From: Parachlamydiales bacterium
GTDB taxonomy: Bacteria; Chlamydiota; Chlamydiia; Chlamydiales; JAEYWL01
Assembly: GCA_020054065.1 (NCBI GenBank)
Contig: JAGVLX010000085.1
Location: 1 to 34,487, forward strand
Length of the DNA stretch: 34,487 bases
Direction of reading: 5' to 3'
Part shown: positions 25,129-32,117 of the stretch, piece after piece
Layout: the number at the start of each line of letters is the position of its first letter
Position numbering within the stretch: position 1 is the first letter of the stretch
Program-made: the position numbers and the translations under genes
The notes under the pieces: model-generated
Database searches by the model: none
What the model saw: the letters and a program-made list of their open reading frames with translations, nothing else
What the model was told of the DNA's origin: nothing

Positions 25129-25298
25129 CAACCACAGAGACACAGAGGCACAGAGAAAAAATAACAAAGATGACCAGGATAACTAGGATCTAATACAAAA
25201 GATAGAAAATATACAAAGTACTTAAAGGTATATCTGCACACTTAAGTCTGTTGCCTTTATCTTGTATCTATCCTGGTTATCCTGGTCATCTTTGTTAT
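25129..25298. repeat. Composite palindromic repeat, copy D (CACAGAG arm plus CAGGATAA hairpin)
   Basis: A CACAGAG arm (25129-25157, AACCACAGAGACACAGAGGC type) is followed by a long palindrome with arms 25161-25189 and 25270-25298 that agree at 28 of 29 positions (ATAACAAAGATGACCAGGAT). The arms seem to continue inward imperfectly by about 15 bases. It fills the gap between the DUF2709-like gene and tsaE. Confidence 0.85.
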
Positions 25299-25337
25299 CA
25301 TTAATTTTTTATATATAATCCCCATGACTCTTTGCAG

Positions 25338-25781
25338 ATGATTATCCCTGTTATGATGGAATACCTTTCACACTCGGTCGAAGAGACATTTGCTGTTGGA
25401 CAAACTTTTGGACGCTCGTTGACCCCTAATGCGGTTGTGTGTTTTCTCGGAGATCTTGGAGCAGGCAAAACATCGATGATCAAAGGGGTGGCCGCTGGGG
25501 CAGGACAGATCCTGCCGGAGGCCGTAAACAGTCCCACATTTGTCTACCTCAATATTTATCAGGGGACGCAAACGATCTACCATTTCGACCTCTACCGGTT
25601 GAGCGATACCGATCAATTTTTAAGCATGGGATTTGACGACTATTTTTTTGCGGGCGGGATTTGCTGTATTGAATGGCCAGAGCGGATTGCTCCTATTCTG
25701 CCCTCCCATGCCATTTACGTGACGTTGACTCATCAAGGAGAAGACGCGCGCAACATTCAAATTAAAATAGGCAATGAATGA
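25338..25781 (+). CDS. tsaE: tRNA threonylcarbamoyladenosine biosynthesis ATPase TsaE (YjeE)
   Basis: The 147-residue P-loop ATPase matches TsaE: SVEETFAVGQTFG near the start, Walker A GDLGAGKTS, SPTFVYLNIY, YHFDLYRL and CCIEWPERI. It works with TsaB and TsaD to place t6A on tRNAs reading ANN codons. Start is uncertain: ATGs at 25338, 25353 and 25356 are all possible and none has a strong ribosome binding site; MEYLSHSVEET would be the shortest family-like N-terminus. The stop overlaps the engB start by four bases. Confidence 0.92.
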   Translation: MIIPVMMEYLSHSVEETFAVGQTFGRSLTPNAVVCFLGDLGAGKTSMIKGVAAGAGQILPEAVNSPTFVYLNIYQGTQTIYHFDLYRLSDTDQFLSMGFDDYFFAGGICCIEWPERIAPILPSHAIYVTLTHQGEDARNIQIKIGNE

Positions 25782-26383
25782 AGTTTCGTTTTAACAATCC
25801 GCAGTTTGTCAAAACAGCGGTGCTGCCGAAAGATTATCCGGTCATTCGCAATAAGTCAGGAGATCCGCTGATCGAGATTGCCTTTGTCGGCCGATCGAAT
25901 GTCGGCAAATCGAGTTTGATCAATCATCTGTTTCAGCATCATGGCATCGCGCGCACCTCGTCGACGCCGGGGAAAACCCAGCATATTAATTTCTTTCAGG
26001 TTCCCGATTCATTGGCGATTGTGGACCTGCCTGGGTATGGGTACGCCAAGGTCCCGGATGCGGTGAGAAAAAGCTGGGGGCCGATGGTCCAAAGCTATTT
26101 GGAAGGGCGCACTACGTTAAAACTGGTGTTGTTTTTGTTTGATATCCGGCGTGAACCCAATGAAGAGGATGTCGAGCTTATGCAATGGTTCCTGCGGCAG
26201 GGAAAGCCGGTGATCCTGGTGTTGACCAAAGTGGATAAGGTCAGCCGCGGAGAAATGGAAAGCAATACGATAAAGATCATTAAACGGTTTGACGCGGGAG
26301 CCTTACCTTATGTACACTATTCGGCAACCAAAAATATGGGACGCACACAACTGATAAAAAAAATTAATGAAGAATTAACATGA
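25778..26383 (+). CDS. engB: Ribosome biogenesis GTPase EngB (YihA/YsxC)
   Basis: The 201-residue GTPase has G1 GRSNVGKSS, the G2 region SSTPGKTQ, G3 DLPGYGYAKV, G4 TKVDK and G5 SATKNMG. The length and the PGKTQHINFF segment are typical of EngB, needed for late 50S subunit assembly. Both ends overlap neighbours by four bases (ATGA), so tsaE, engB and the exonuclease gene are translationally coupled. Confidence 0.96.
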   Translation: MKFRFNNPQFVKTAVLPKDYPVIRNKSGDPLIEIAFVGRSNVGKSSLINHLFQHHGIARTSSTPGKTQHINFFQVPDSLAIVDLPGYGYAKVPDAVRKSWGPMVQSYLEGRTTLKLVLFLFDIRREPNEEDVELMQWFLRQGKPVILVLTKVDKVSRGEMESNTIKIIKRFDAGALPYVHYSATKNMGRTQLIKKINEELT

Positions 26384-27141
26384 CACGACGATCGATTGAA
26401 GAAGAAAAGTTTGTTTGTATCGACTGCGAGTTTACCTCGCTGGAAAAAGAGACGTGCCGCATTATCGAAGTGGCGGTTGCGGTTTTTGATGCCCATCAAG
26501 TTTATGAGCAGTTCGAGTCGCTGATCAATCCTCAGTGCGAGATTCCGGCGGAGTCGATCGAGATCCATCATATTACCCAAGAGATGGTCCAGGACAAGCC
26601 CCTCATCGAAGAGGTCCTACCTACCCTTTTCAAGATCATCGGTAAAAAAATCATCATCGGCCACGGGATCGATAATGATATCGATCAGTTAGCGATCGCT
26701 GCTGAACGGGCAAAAATTCCTTGTTTGATCCGAAATAACCGTTTCATCGACACGCTGCGGATGGCCCGCCTCTATGGCCAGAGCCCGACCAACTCGCTCG
26801 AACAATTGCGCAAACATTTCAACATTGAAGCCGAGGGTGCTCACCGCGCGATGAGCGATGTCATCGTGAACATGGAAGTGTTCCGTATGTTAGCGAAGCA
26901 CTACCGCTCGACCAAAGAGCTGTTTGATGCATTGTCAAAACCTATCCAAATGAAAATCATGCCACTAGGTAAACACAAAGGGCGTCCCATCAAAGAATTG
27001 CCGCAAGAATACCTTTTGTGGGCGGCGCGGATGGATTTTGACCAGGATTTACTTTACAGCTTGCGTCATGAAATCAATCGCCGTAAGAAAGGCAATCTAT
27101 TTGCTCAGGAATCCAATCCGTTTAAAGACTTCGATATATAA
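26380..27141 (+). CDS. DnaQ-like 3'-5' exonuclease with C-terminal DUF3820-like domain
   Basis: The 253-residue protein has a DEDDh exonuclease domain: Asp15 and Glu17 (CIDCEFTS), Asp100 (GHGIDNDI), His155 and Asp160 (AHRAMSDV). The C-terminal segment from about 186 (MKIMPLGKHKGRPIKELPQEYLLWAARMD) fits the small DUF3820 domain often joined to such nucleases. Such proteins resemble the DNA polymerase III epsilon subunit but lack a polymerase-binding clamp motif that I can see; repair or RNA turnover are also possible. Last gene of the coupled tsaE-engB unit. Confidence 0.9.
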   Translation: MTRRSIEEEKFVCIDCEFTSLEKETCRIIEVAVAVFDAHQVYEQFESLINPQCEIPAESIEIHHITQEMVQDKPLIEEVLPTLFKIIGKKIIIGHGIDNDIDQLAIAAERAKIPCLIRNNRFIDTLRMARLYGQSPTNSLEQLRKHFNIEAEGAHRAMSDVIVNMEVFRMLAKHYRSTKELFDALSKPIQMKIMPLGKHKGRPIKELPQEYLLWAARMDFDQDLLYSLRHEINRRKKGNLFAQESNPFKDFDI

Positions 27142-27210
27142 GCGACGCCATTGTGAACATGGAATGATTTTCCCCTATATGCTATACAGGAAAAAAAACA
27201 AGGGACAGCT

Positions 27211-28116
27211 ATGGCCAAAGATGAGGTCGGTTCGATCGAGAAAGGTTCATTCGCAGTGAAGGTTGCCTTGGCAGAAATGCTGAAAGGCGGAGTAATCATG
27301 GACGTGACGACTCCCGAACAAGCCCGCATCGCTGAAGACTCGGGAGCTGTTGCGGTCATGGCCTTAGAAAAGATTCCAGCGGATATCCGCGCCGACGGCG
27401 GCATCGCCCGGATGGCCCATCCTGAAATCATCAAAAAAATCCAAGAAGCGGTTTCCATTCCAGTCATGGCTAAGTGCCGGATCGGACATTTTGCCGAAGC
27501 ACAAATCTTAGAGGCGCTCTTCGTTGACTTCATTGATGAAAGCGAAGTACTGACTCCAGCCGATGAAGAAAACCATATCGATAAGAACATGTTCAAAATC
27601 CCGTTTGTCTGCGGATGCCGCGATTTAGGGGAGGCGCTGCGTCGCATTGGAGAAGGTGCTGCGATGATCCGCACCAAAGGGGAAGCGGGGACCGGAAACA
27701 TCGTGGAAGCAGTGCGCCATATGCGTTCGGTGATGCGGGATATCCGCCGGTTAAGTACGTTAGACCCCTCGGAACTCATGTCTGAAGCGAAAAAATTAGC
27801 GGCACCCTTTCACTTAGTCGAACAGGTTGCGCGCACCGGCAAACTGCCCGTGCCTAACTTTGCGGCGGGAGGAATCGCGACGCCGGCTGATGCAGCCTTG
27901 ATGATGCAGCTCGGAGCGGAGAGCGTTTTTGTGGGTTCAGGGATTTTTAAATCGGAGGATCCGTTTCAGCGTGCAAAAGCCATTGTGGCGGCTGTGACTT
28001 ACAGCCGTGATCCCGAGATGCTCGCCAAAATCTCCATGGGTCTTTTGGACGAGATGAAGGGCATAGATGTCCATCACCTGAAAAAGGATGAGATCTTGGC
28101 ACAACGAGGGTGGTAA
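27211..28116 (+). CDS. pdxS: Pyridoxal 5'-phosphate synthase lyase subunit PdxS
   Basis: The 301-residue TIM-barrel enzyme makes PLP from ribose 5-phosphate, glyceraldehyde 3-phosphate and ammonia. The catalytic residues correspond to Asp31 (GGVIMDV), Lys88 (MAKCRIGH) and Lys156 ([10 protein letters not shown]), each seven positions above the Bacillus subtilis numbering. [31 protein letters not shown] is the phosphate-binding end. AGGGA precedes the ATG by seven bases. pdxT follows after five bases. Start of a new transcription unit after the exonuclease gene is likely; the -35/-10 elements are not clear. Confidence 0.98.
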   Translation: MAKDEVGSIEKGSFAVKVALAEMLKGGVIMDVTTPEQARIAEDSGAVAVMALEKIPADIRADGGIARMAHPEIIKKIQEAVSIPVMAKCRIGHFAEAQILEALFVDFIDESEVLTPADEENHIDKNMFKIPFVCGCRDLGEALRRIGEGAAMIRTKGEAGTGNIVEAVRHMRSVMRDIRRLSTLDPSELMSEAKKLAAPFHLVEQVARTGKLPVPNFAAGGIATPADAALMMQLGAESVFVGSGIFKSEDPFQRAKAIVAAVTYSRDPEMLAKISMGLLDEMKGIDVHHLKKDEILAQRGW

Positions 28117-28121
28117 TCCCA

Positions 28122-28712
28122 ATGAGTAAACTTGTCGTTGGTGTGCTGTCATTGCAAGGGGATTTTTCCAAACATACCGAACTATTGCAACATTTAGGGG
28201 TTGAAACCCTTGATGTTCGTTATCCTTCCGAACTGGATTTTTGTGAGGGATTGATTATTCCGGGCGGAGAGTCTACTGCGATCATTACGCAAATGGAGTA
28301 TGGCAATTTGACGGAACGGGTGGCTGCGTTTGCTAAACAAAAACCTGTATTGGGGACGTGTGCAGGATTGATTTTGATGGCAAAGAAGATTGCCGGTAAG
28401 CCGCAGTTTTCTTTTCGGTTGATCGATGTGGAGGTGGAGCGGAACGCTTTTGGGCCACAGTTGGAATCGTTTGTTGGCGAGATTGAAATCGAGGTGCCCA
28501 ATCAGCGTGTGAAGATCAGTCCGGAATTATTTATCCGAGCCCCAAGGATTATCAAACAGGGGCCGAAAGTTGCCGTGTTAGCACGATGGCAAGAAGAACC
28601 TGTCTGGGTTCAGCAGGGGATGCACATGGGCACGACCTTCCATCCCGAGTTGATGGGCGATTCAACCATTCATAAAAAATTTATTGAAACGATCAAAGAC
28701 AAAAAAAGTTGA
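28122..28712 (+). CDS. pdxT: Pyridoxal 5'-phosphate synthase glutaminase subunit PdxT
   Basis: The 196-residue class I glutamine amidotransferase supplies ammonia to PdxS. The triad is Cys80 (GTCAGLI), His174 and Glu176 (TFHPEL), with the oxyanion strand IIPGGESTAI. I chose the ATG at 28122 (MSKLVVGVLSLQGD); a GTG at 28110 would add four residues and overlap pdxS. The start is five bases after the pdxS stop. Confidence 0.97.
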   Translation: MSKLVVGVLSLQGDFSKHTELLQHLGVETLDVRYPSELDFCEGLIIPGGESTAIITQMEYGNLTERVAAFAKQKPVLGTCAGLILMAKKIAGKPQFSFRLIDVEVERNAFGPQLESFVGEIEIEVPNQRVKISPELFIRAPRIIKQGPKVAVLARWQEEPVWVQQGMHMGTTFHPELMGDSTIHKKFIETIKDKKS

Positions 28713-28763
28713 CTCGCTGTATGACCTTTGCATGATTGTGAGGTTATGCTATGCTGTTGCCCG

Positions 28764-29291
28764 ATGGAAAATTGTACATGCCTCTCAAGCTGCCTTTACA
28801 GCGCAGCGCAAAGTCAGTTAAACAATCCTCTATTAAAGTCTAGCACTCGTGCCATCCACTCTTCGCTTTATACAGCGCTCAATTTATCTTTGTATGTTCT
28901 TTCTGGGTTTTTCAGTATCGCTGCGCTGGCATCTGTATCTAAACGCATTCAGGCGCAAGAAAGTCTGATTTATCGAAACGAAAGACCCCTTGTAAGGCCG
29001 GCGGAACAAGAAAGAGAAGGTTTAATAGAATTAATTGAACCCAACAATCATCGGTTAGGTTCTGCGCAAAAAAAATATACTAAAGAATACGAGAACCGAA
29101 TGTCTAACCACTCAATGAAATATTCACTGGTTCTTATTGCCGTGGCGATGTTAACGGTGGTTAATGGGATGTTTGTTATCATTTCGATGTGGATGCCCTC
29201 AGACGCACAGCAACGTTGCTGGAAACCGTTGAATGAAACCATCCATGCATGCATCTCTTCATTAAATTGCACTTACGATTCTTGCTTTTAA
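28764..29291 (+). CDS. MENC-type two-TM membrane protein 1, unknown function
   Basis: I do not recognise this 175-residue protein. It begins MENCTCLSSC, has a membrane segment at about 35-58, a charged loop (60-117, with Arg/Glu/Lys), and a second at about 119-144 that contains VVNGMFVI. A Cys-containing tail follows (RCW, HACISS, NCTYDSCF). The next gene has the same start and architecture, so I place the start at 28764; the frame is open upstream through ATG 28746 to a TTG at 28728. No signal peptide or clear ribosome binding site. The two-lobed hydrophobic layout recalls chlamydial inclusion membrane proteins, but the loop is longer than in the classical bilobed Inc. Confidence 0.72.
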   Translation: MENCTCLSSCLYSAAQSQLNNPLLKSSTRAIHSSLYTALNLSLYVLSGFFSIAALASVSKRIQAQESLIYRNERPLVRPAEQEREGLIELIEPNNHRLGSAQKKYTKEYENRMSNHSMKYSLVLIAVAMLTVVNGMFVIISMWMPSDAQQRCWKPLNETIHACISSLNCTYDSCF

Positions 29292-29293
29292 AT

Positions 29294-29638
29294 ATGGAAA
29301 ACTGTAACGACACCACAATTTTTAATTTAGTACGTCAATCTGTAGCTTGCTCCTTCAATCAGGCGACTCACATTTTAAAAAATTCGGGAACAACACAGCT
29401 CACAATAGGTGTAACGGCACTTGCTACAGGAATTTTAACATTCCGTCATGATTATTGCGATACGATGCCCAAAGAGGATAGTGCGCAGTCGCGCCAGCGA
29501 AAAATCAACATGTTTGCTTTAGGAGCAATTCTGGTTGGACTGGTGGCCTCCGTTAATGGAATTTTCCAACTCTACATTGCTTTTAAGGTGGAACCCGATC
29601 TGTCTGAAATGGATCGCTGCTCACCTTCATATAGATAG
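29294..29638 (+). CDS. MENC-type two-TM membrane protein 2, unknown function
   Basis: This 114-residue protein is a shorter relative of the preceding one: start MENCNDTT, membrane segment at about 33-50, short polar loop with charged residues (RHDYCDTMPKEDSAQSRQRK), and a second segment at about 72-97 with SVNGIFQLY, matching VVNGMFVII in its partner. It starts two bases after the partner's stop. The upstream part of the open frame (from 29249) overlaps the partner and is unlikely to be used. Function unknown; tandem duplication and divergence are likely. Confidence 0.72.
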   Translation: MENCNDTTIFNLVRQSVACSFNQATHILKNSGTTQLTIGVTALATGILTFRHDYCDTMPKEDSAQSRQRKINMFALGAILVGLVASVNGIFQLYIAFKVEPDLSEMDRCSPSYR

Positions 29639-29641
29639 GAA

Positions 29642-29769
29642 TTAACCACAGAGACACAGAGAGATGCAAAAAAACCACATAGATATCAGGATAGATATAT
29701 TTTGTCGCATTTAATCATTTCATTTCTTGTTTGTTTTTTATCTCTGTGCCTCTGTGTCTCTGTGGTTAA
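29642..29769. repeat. Palindromic intergenic repeat, copy E (CACAGAG type)
   Basis: Left arm 29642-29663 (TTAACCACAGAGACACAGAG) and right arm 29742-29769 (reversed TTAACCACAGAGACACAGAG) are perfectly complementary over 20 bases. The right arm reversed also matches the left end of copy D over about 27 bases. The interior holds an ATCAGGATAG unit. It lies between the convergent MENC pair and pdxH and may terminate both. Confidence 0.88.
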
Positions 29770-29816
29770 ATTATAGGTAATAGAGGTGCCGCTCGGGCAC
29801 GGGCATGAGCATAAGA

Positions 29817-30452
29817 CTACGGGGCTAACCGGATGATGTCCCAATGTCCTTCTTTCAATAGGTAACAAAACCGGTCGTGCAAGCGGTTGCGGTGTCCCTG
29901 CCAAAACTCAATCCGATCAGGAATGAGTCGATAACCGCCCCACTTAACAGGGAGGGGGATTTCTTGATCATGATAAAGCTTTTCCAGCCGCTTATATTCT
30001 GTTTCTAACACTTCACGCGACTCCAACACTTGGCTTTGATGGGAGGCTGCGGCAGCCAACTGGCTTTTGCGCGGACGCTGATGAAAATACACGTCCGATT
30101 GCTCGCGCGTCGTTTTTTCAATCCGCCCTTCGACCGTCACTTGCCGTTCAATCTCTTTCCACACAAAAGCGGCTGCTCCATAAGGGTTGGTTTCGATTTG
30201 CATCGCCTTGCGGCTTTCATAACTGGTATAAAAAATAAATCCTGTCTCATCAAAATGCTTTAATAAAACGGTGCGGCATGAAGGACGCTTGTTTTCATCT
30301 GCCGTGGCCAGTACCATGGCGTTGGGCTCTATCACTTCTGCATCGAGCGCATGCGTTAGCCATAGCCCGAATTGTTTAAGCGGATCTGAATGCAACTCAT
30401 TGCGGTTTAACTTTTTCTCGGAATACTCACGTCTTAAACTACTGATATCCAT
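29817..30452 (-). CDS. pdxH: Pyridoxine/pyridoxamine 5'-phosphate oxidase PdxH
   Basis: The 211-residue FMN enzyme oxidises PNP or PMP to PLP. Typical motifs are RTVLLKHFD, FYTSYESRKA, RPRKSQLAAAASHQSQ and the C-terminal WGGYRLIPDRIEFWQG with RLHDR. Length matches E. coli PdxH. It is divergent from pgk; 79 bases separate the two starts. With pdxS/pdxT nearby it probably serves salvage and recycling. Confidence 0.97.
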   Translation of the reverse strand: MDISSLRREYSEKKLNRNELHSDPLKQFGLWLTHALDAEVIEPNAMVLATADENKRPSCRTVLLKHFDETGFIFYTSYESRKAMQIETNPYGAAAFVWKEIERQVTVEGRIEKTTREQSDVYFHQRPRKSQLAAAASHQSQVLESREVLETEYKRLEKLYHDQEIPLPVKWGGYRLIPDRIEFWQGHRNRLHDRFCYLLKEGHWDIIRLAP

Positions 30453-30471
30453 TCCATTACTCTTAACGTTC

Positions 30472-30500
30472 TTGACACATCCATACTAAATGCTTAAGAT
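30472..30500 (+). promoter_or_regulatory. Predicted promoter of pgk
   Basis: A perfect -35 TTGACA is followed after exactly 17 bases by TAAGAT, placing the transcription start near 30507, about 25 bases before the pgk ATG. This is the best housekeeping promoter match in the window together with the one at 33785. Confidence 0.65.
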
Positions 30501-30531
30501 ACCGTCAAATTTTAAATTTTTATAGGTTCTT

Positions 30532-31749
30532 ATGTTTGACAAGCTATCTATCCGCGATCTCACTTTCAATGGTAAAAAAGTCCTCATGCGGGTCGACTTC
30601 AATGTTCCGCTCGACCAAGAGGGGAAGATCACCGACGATAGCCGAATACAAGCTTCTTTGCCATCGATAAAACATGTGTTGGATCATGGCGGAGCGGTAA
30701 TTTTGATGAGCCATTTTGGCCGGCCGAAAGGGAAGGCAAGCCCGGAATTTTCCCTTAGCCCCTGCGCCACCCGGTTGTCGGAACTGCTCAATAAACGCGT
30801 CACCATGGCGCCAGATAGTACTGGAGATAAAGTCGCTAGTCTGACTAAAGACTTACAGCCCGGAGATGTGGTGCTGCTTGAAAACCTTCGTTTTAATCCC
30901 GGCGAAGAGAAACCGGAAGAATACCCCGAATTCGCCAAAGAATTGGCTTCCCTGGCAGACTTATATGTCGATGATGCATTTGGATCGGCCCATCGTGCTC
31001 ATGCCTCTGTTACCGCTGTACCCAAACTATTTCCTAACAAAGCGGCAGCTGGATTTTTATTGGAGAAAGAACTCGAGTATCTAGGGAGAACCTTAGCACA
31101 CCCCAAAAGGCCTTTCTATGCGGTGTTGGGCGGAGCCAAAATTGGCACGAAAATCGGCGTCATCAAAGCGCTCCTTAAAAAAGTAGATGGGCTGTTTTTA
31201 GGCGGGGGGATGGCCCCGACGTTCTTAAAAGCGAAGGGACTCTCTATCGGCAATAGTTTGTTCGATCCTGATTTTTTAAAGGAGGCGGAACAAATCCTGA
31301 AAGATTGTGAATCCCAGAAATTTCCCCTTTGGCTTCCACAAGATGTTGTGGCAGTCAAAAAAGTGGAAGCTGGTGCAGAAAGCAGAGTTGTGGATTTGAC
31401 TGCGGAAGGAATCCCTGACGGTTGGGAAAGTGTGGACATCGGCCCTAAAACCATCTCTACCTATACTCGTCAATTGCAAAATGCCCGGACCATTTTTTGG
31501 AATGGTCCGCTGGGGGTATTTGAGATTCCGGAGTTCGCTAAAGGGACTTATGCCATTGCGGACGCGATTAGCAAGATAGAGGGAGTGAAAATCGTCGGAG
31601 GGGGCGAATCGATTGCAGCAGTCAATGCCCGGGGGCTCGCCGACAAAATGAGCCATATCTCCACCGGTGGAGGGGCTTCCTTAGAGTTTATTGAGTTTGG
31701 CACCTTACCTGGGATAGAGGCGCTTTCTGATAAGACAGCTGAAGGTTAA
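30532..31749 (+). CDS. pgk: Phosphoglycerate kinase
   Basis: The 405-residue glycolytic enzyme transfers phosphate between 1,3-bisphosphoglycerate and ADP. It shows RVDFNVPLD, SHFGRPKG, the hinge area LGGAKIGTKIGVI, GGGMAPTF, and the C-terminal GGGESIAAV and STGGGASLEF. The length is normal. An AGG lies eight bases before the ATG. It is monocistronic as far as seen. Confidence 0.98.
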   Translation: MFDKLSIRDLTFNGKKVLMRVDFNVPLDQEGKITDDSRIQASLPSIKHVLDHGGAVILMSHFGRPKGKASPEFSLSPCATRLSELLNKRVTMAPDSTGDKVASLTKDLQPGDVVLLENLRFNPGEEKPEEYPEFAKELASLADLYVDDAFGSAHRAHASVTAVPKLFPNKAAAGFLLEKELEYLGRTLAHPKRPFYAVLGGAKIGTKIGVIKALLKKVDGLFLGGGMAPTFLKAKGLSIGNSLFDPDFLKEAEQILKDCESQKFPLWLPQDVVAVKKVEAGAESRVVDLTAEGIPDGWESVDIGPKTISTYTRQLQNARTIFWNGPLGVFEIPEFAKGTYAIADAISKIEGVKIVGGGESIAAVNARGLADKMSHISTGGGASLEFIEFGTLPGIEALSDKTAEG

Positions 31750-32117
31750 ATGTCCCCCCTTTCGTCCTGATTGTCCCGTCTTTTTTTAAAGATTTTTGTT
31801 GCTTTTAAAGCGCCCTTTTCCTATAATGTTAGTAGAATTTCGTGAGTGCTTTTGACTGGGCTTTTGTAACATAACGGTGATTGACTTCGCTTCTCGATTA
31901 GAAATTGCGTTAAAATCATTAGCAATGTTATAAATGTTCGAGTTTACGAACGTAAACCGGTAAAAAGCAGAATATCCTCTATGTCTAATCGGTTGAAGAA
32001 CCACCCTCAGGCAGTCAAAGAGATCTCCCTTCACAATTCATCCTTCTATTTCCATCCCTGCGCCTTGCCGTTCTATAAAATTAATTGTATTAAAGCAATT
32101 TACAATAAGGACAGCAC
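31750..32117. other. 368-bp intergenic region between pgk and the first translocase gene
   Basis: No convincing gene is present. It holds a 7-bp palindrome GTTTACG-AA-CGTAAAC at 31942-31957 that could be an operator, and a weak promoter just before the translocase. A small minus-strand open frame at 31786-32034 has no supporting features. No clear pgk terminator is seen, although a T-run begins near 31780. Confidence 0.5.
32065..32093 (+). promoter_or_regulatory. Possible promoter of the first translocase gene
   Basis: TTGCCG and TATTAA are separated by 17 bases and lie 24 bases before the ATG. Both hexamers match consensus at four of six positions. The gene itself has AAGGA six bases before its start. 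Confidence 0.35.

Noticed and set aside
87-29769. CRISPR array interpretation of the repeated CACAGAG motifs
   Set aside because: The copies are far apart, palindromic in pairs and single-unit; there are no regular spacers and no cas genes.
31786-32034. Minus-strand open frame of 82 codons between pgk and the translocase gene
   Set aside because: No recognisable domain, unusual composition, no good ribosome binding site, and it covers probable promoter and operator sequence; more likely chance.
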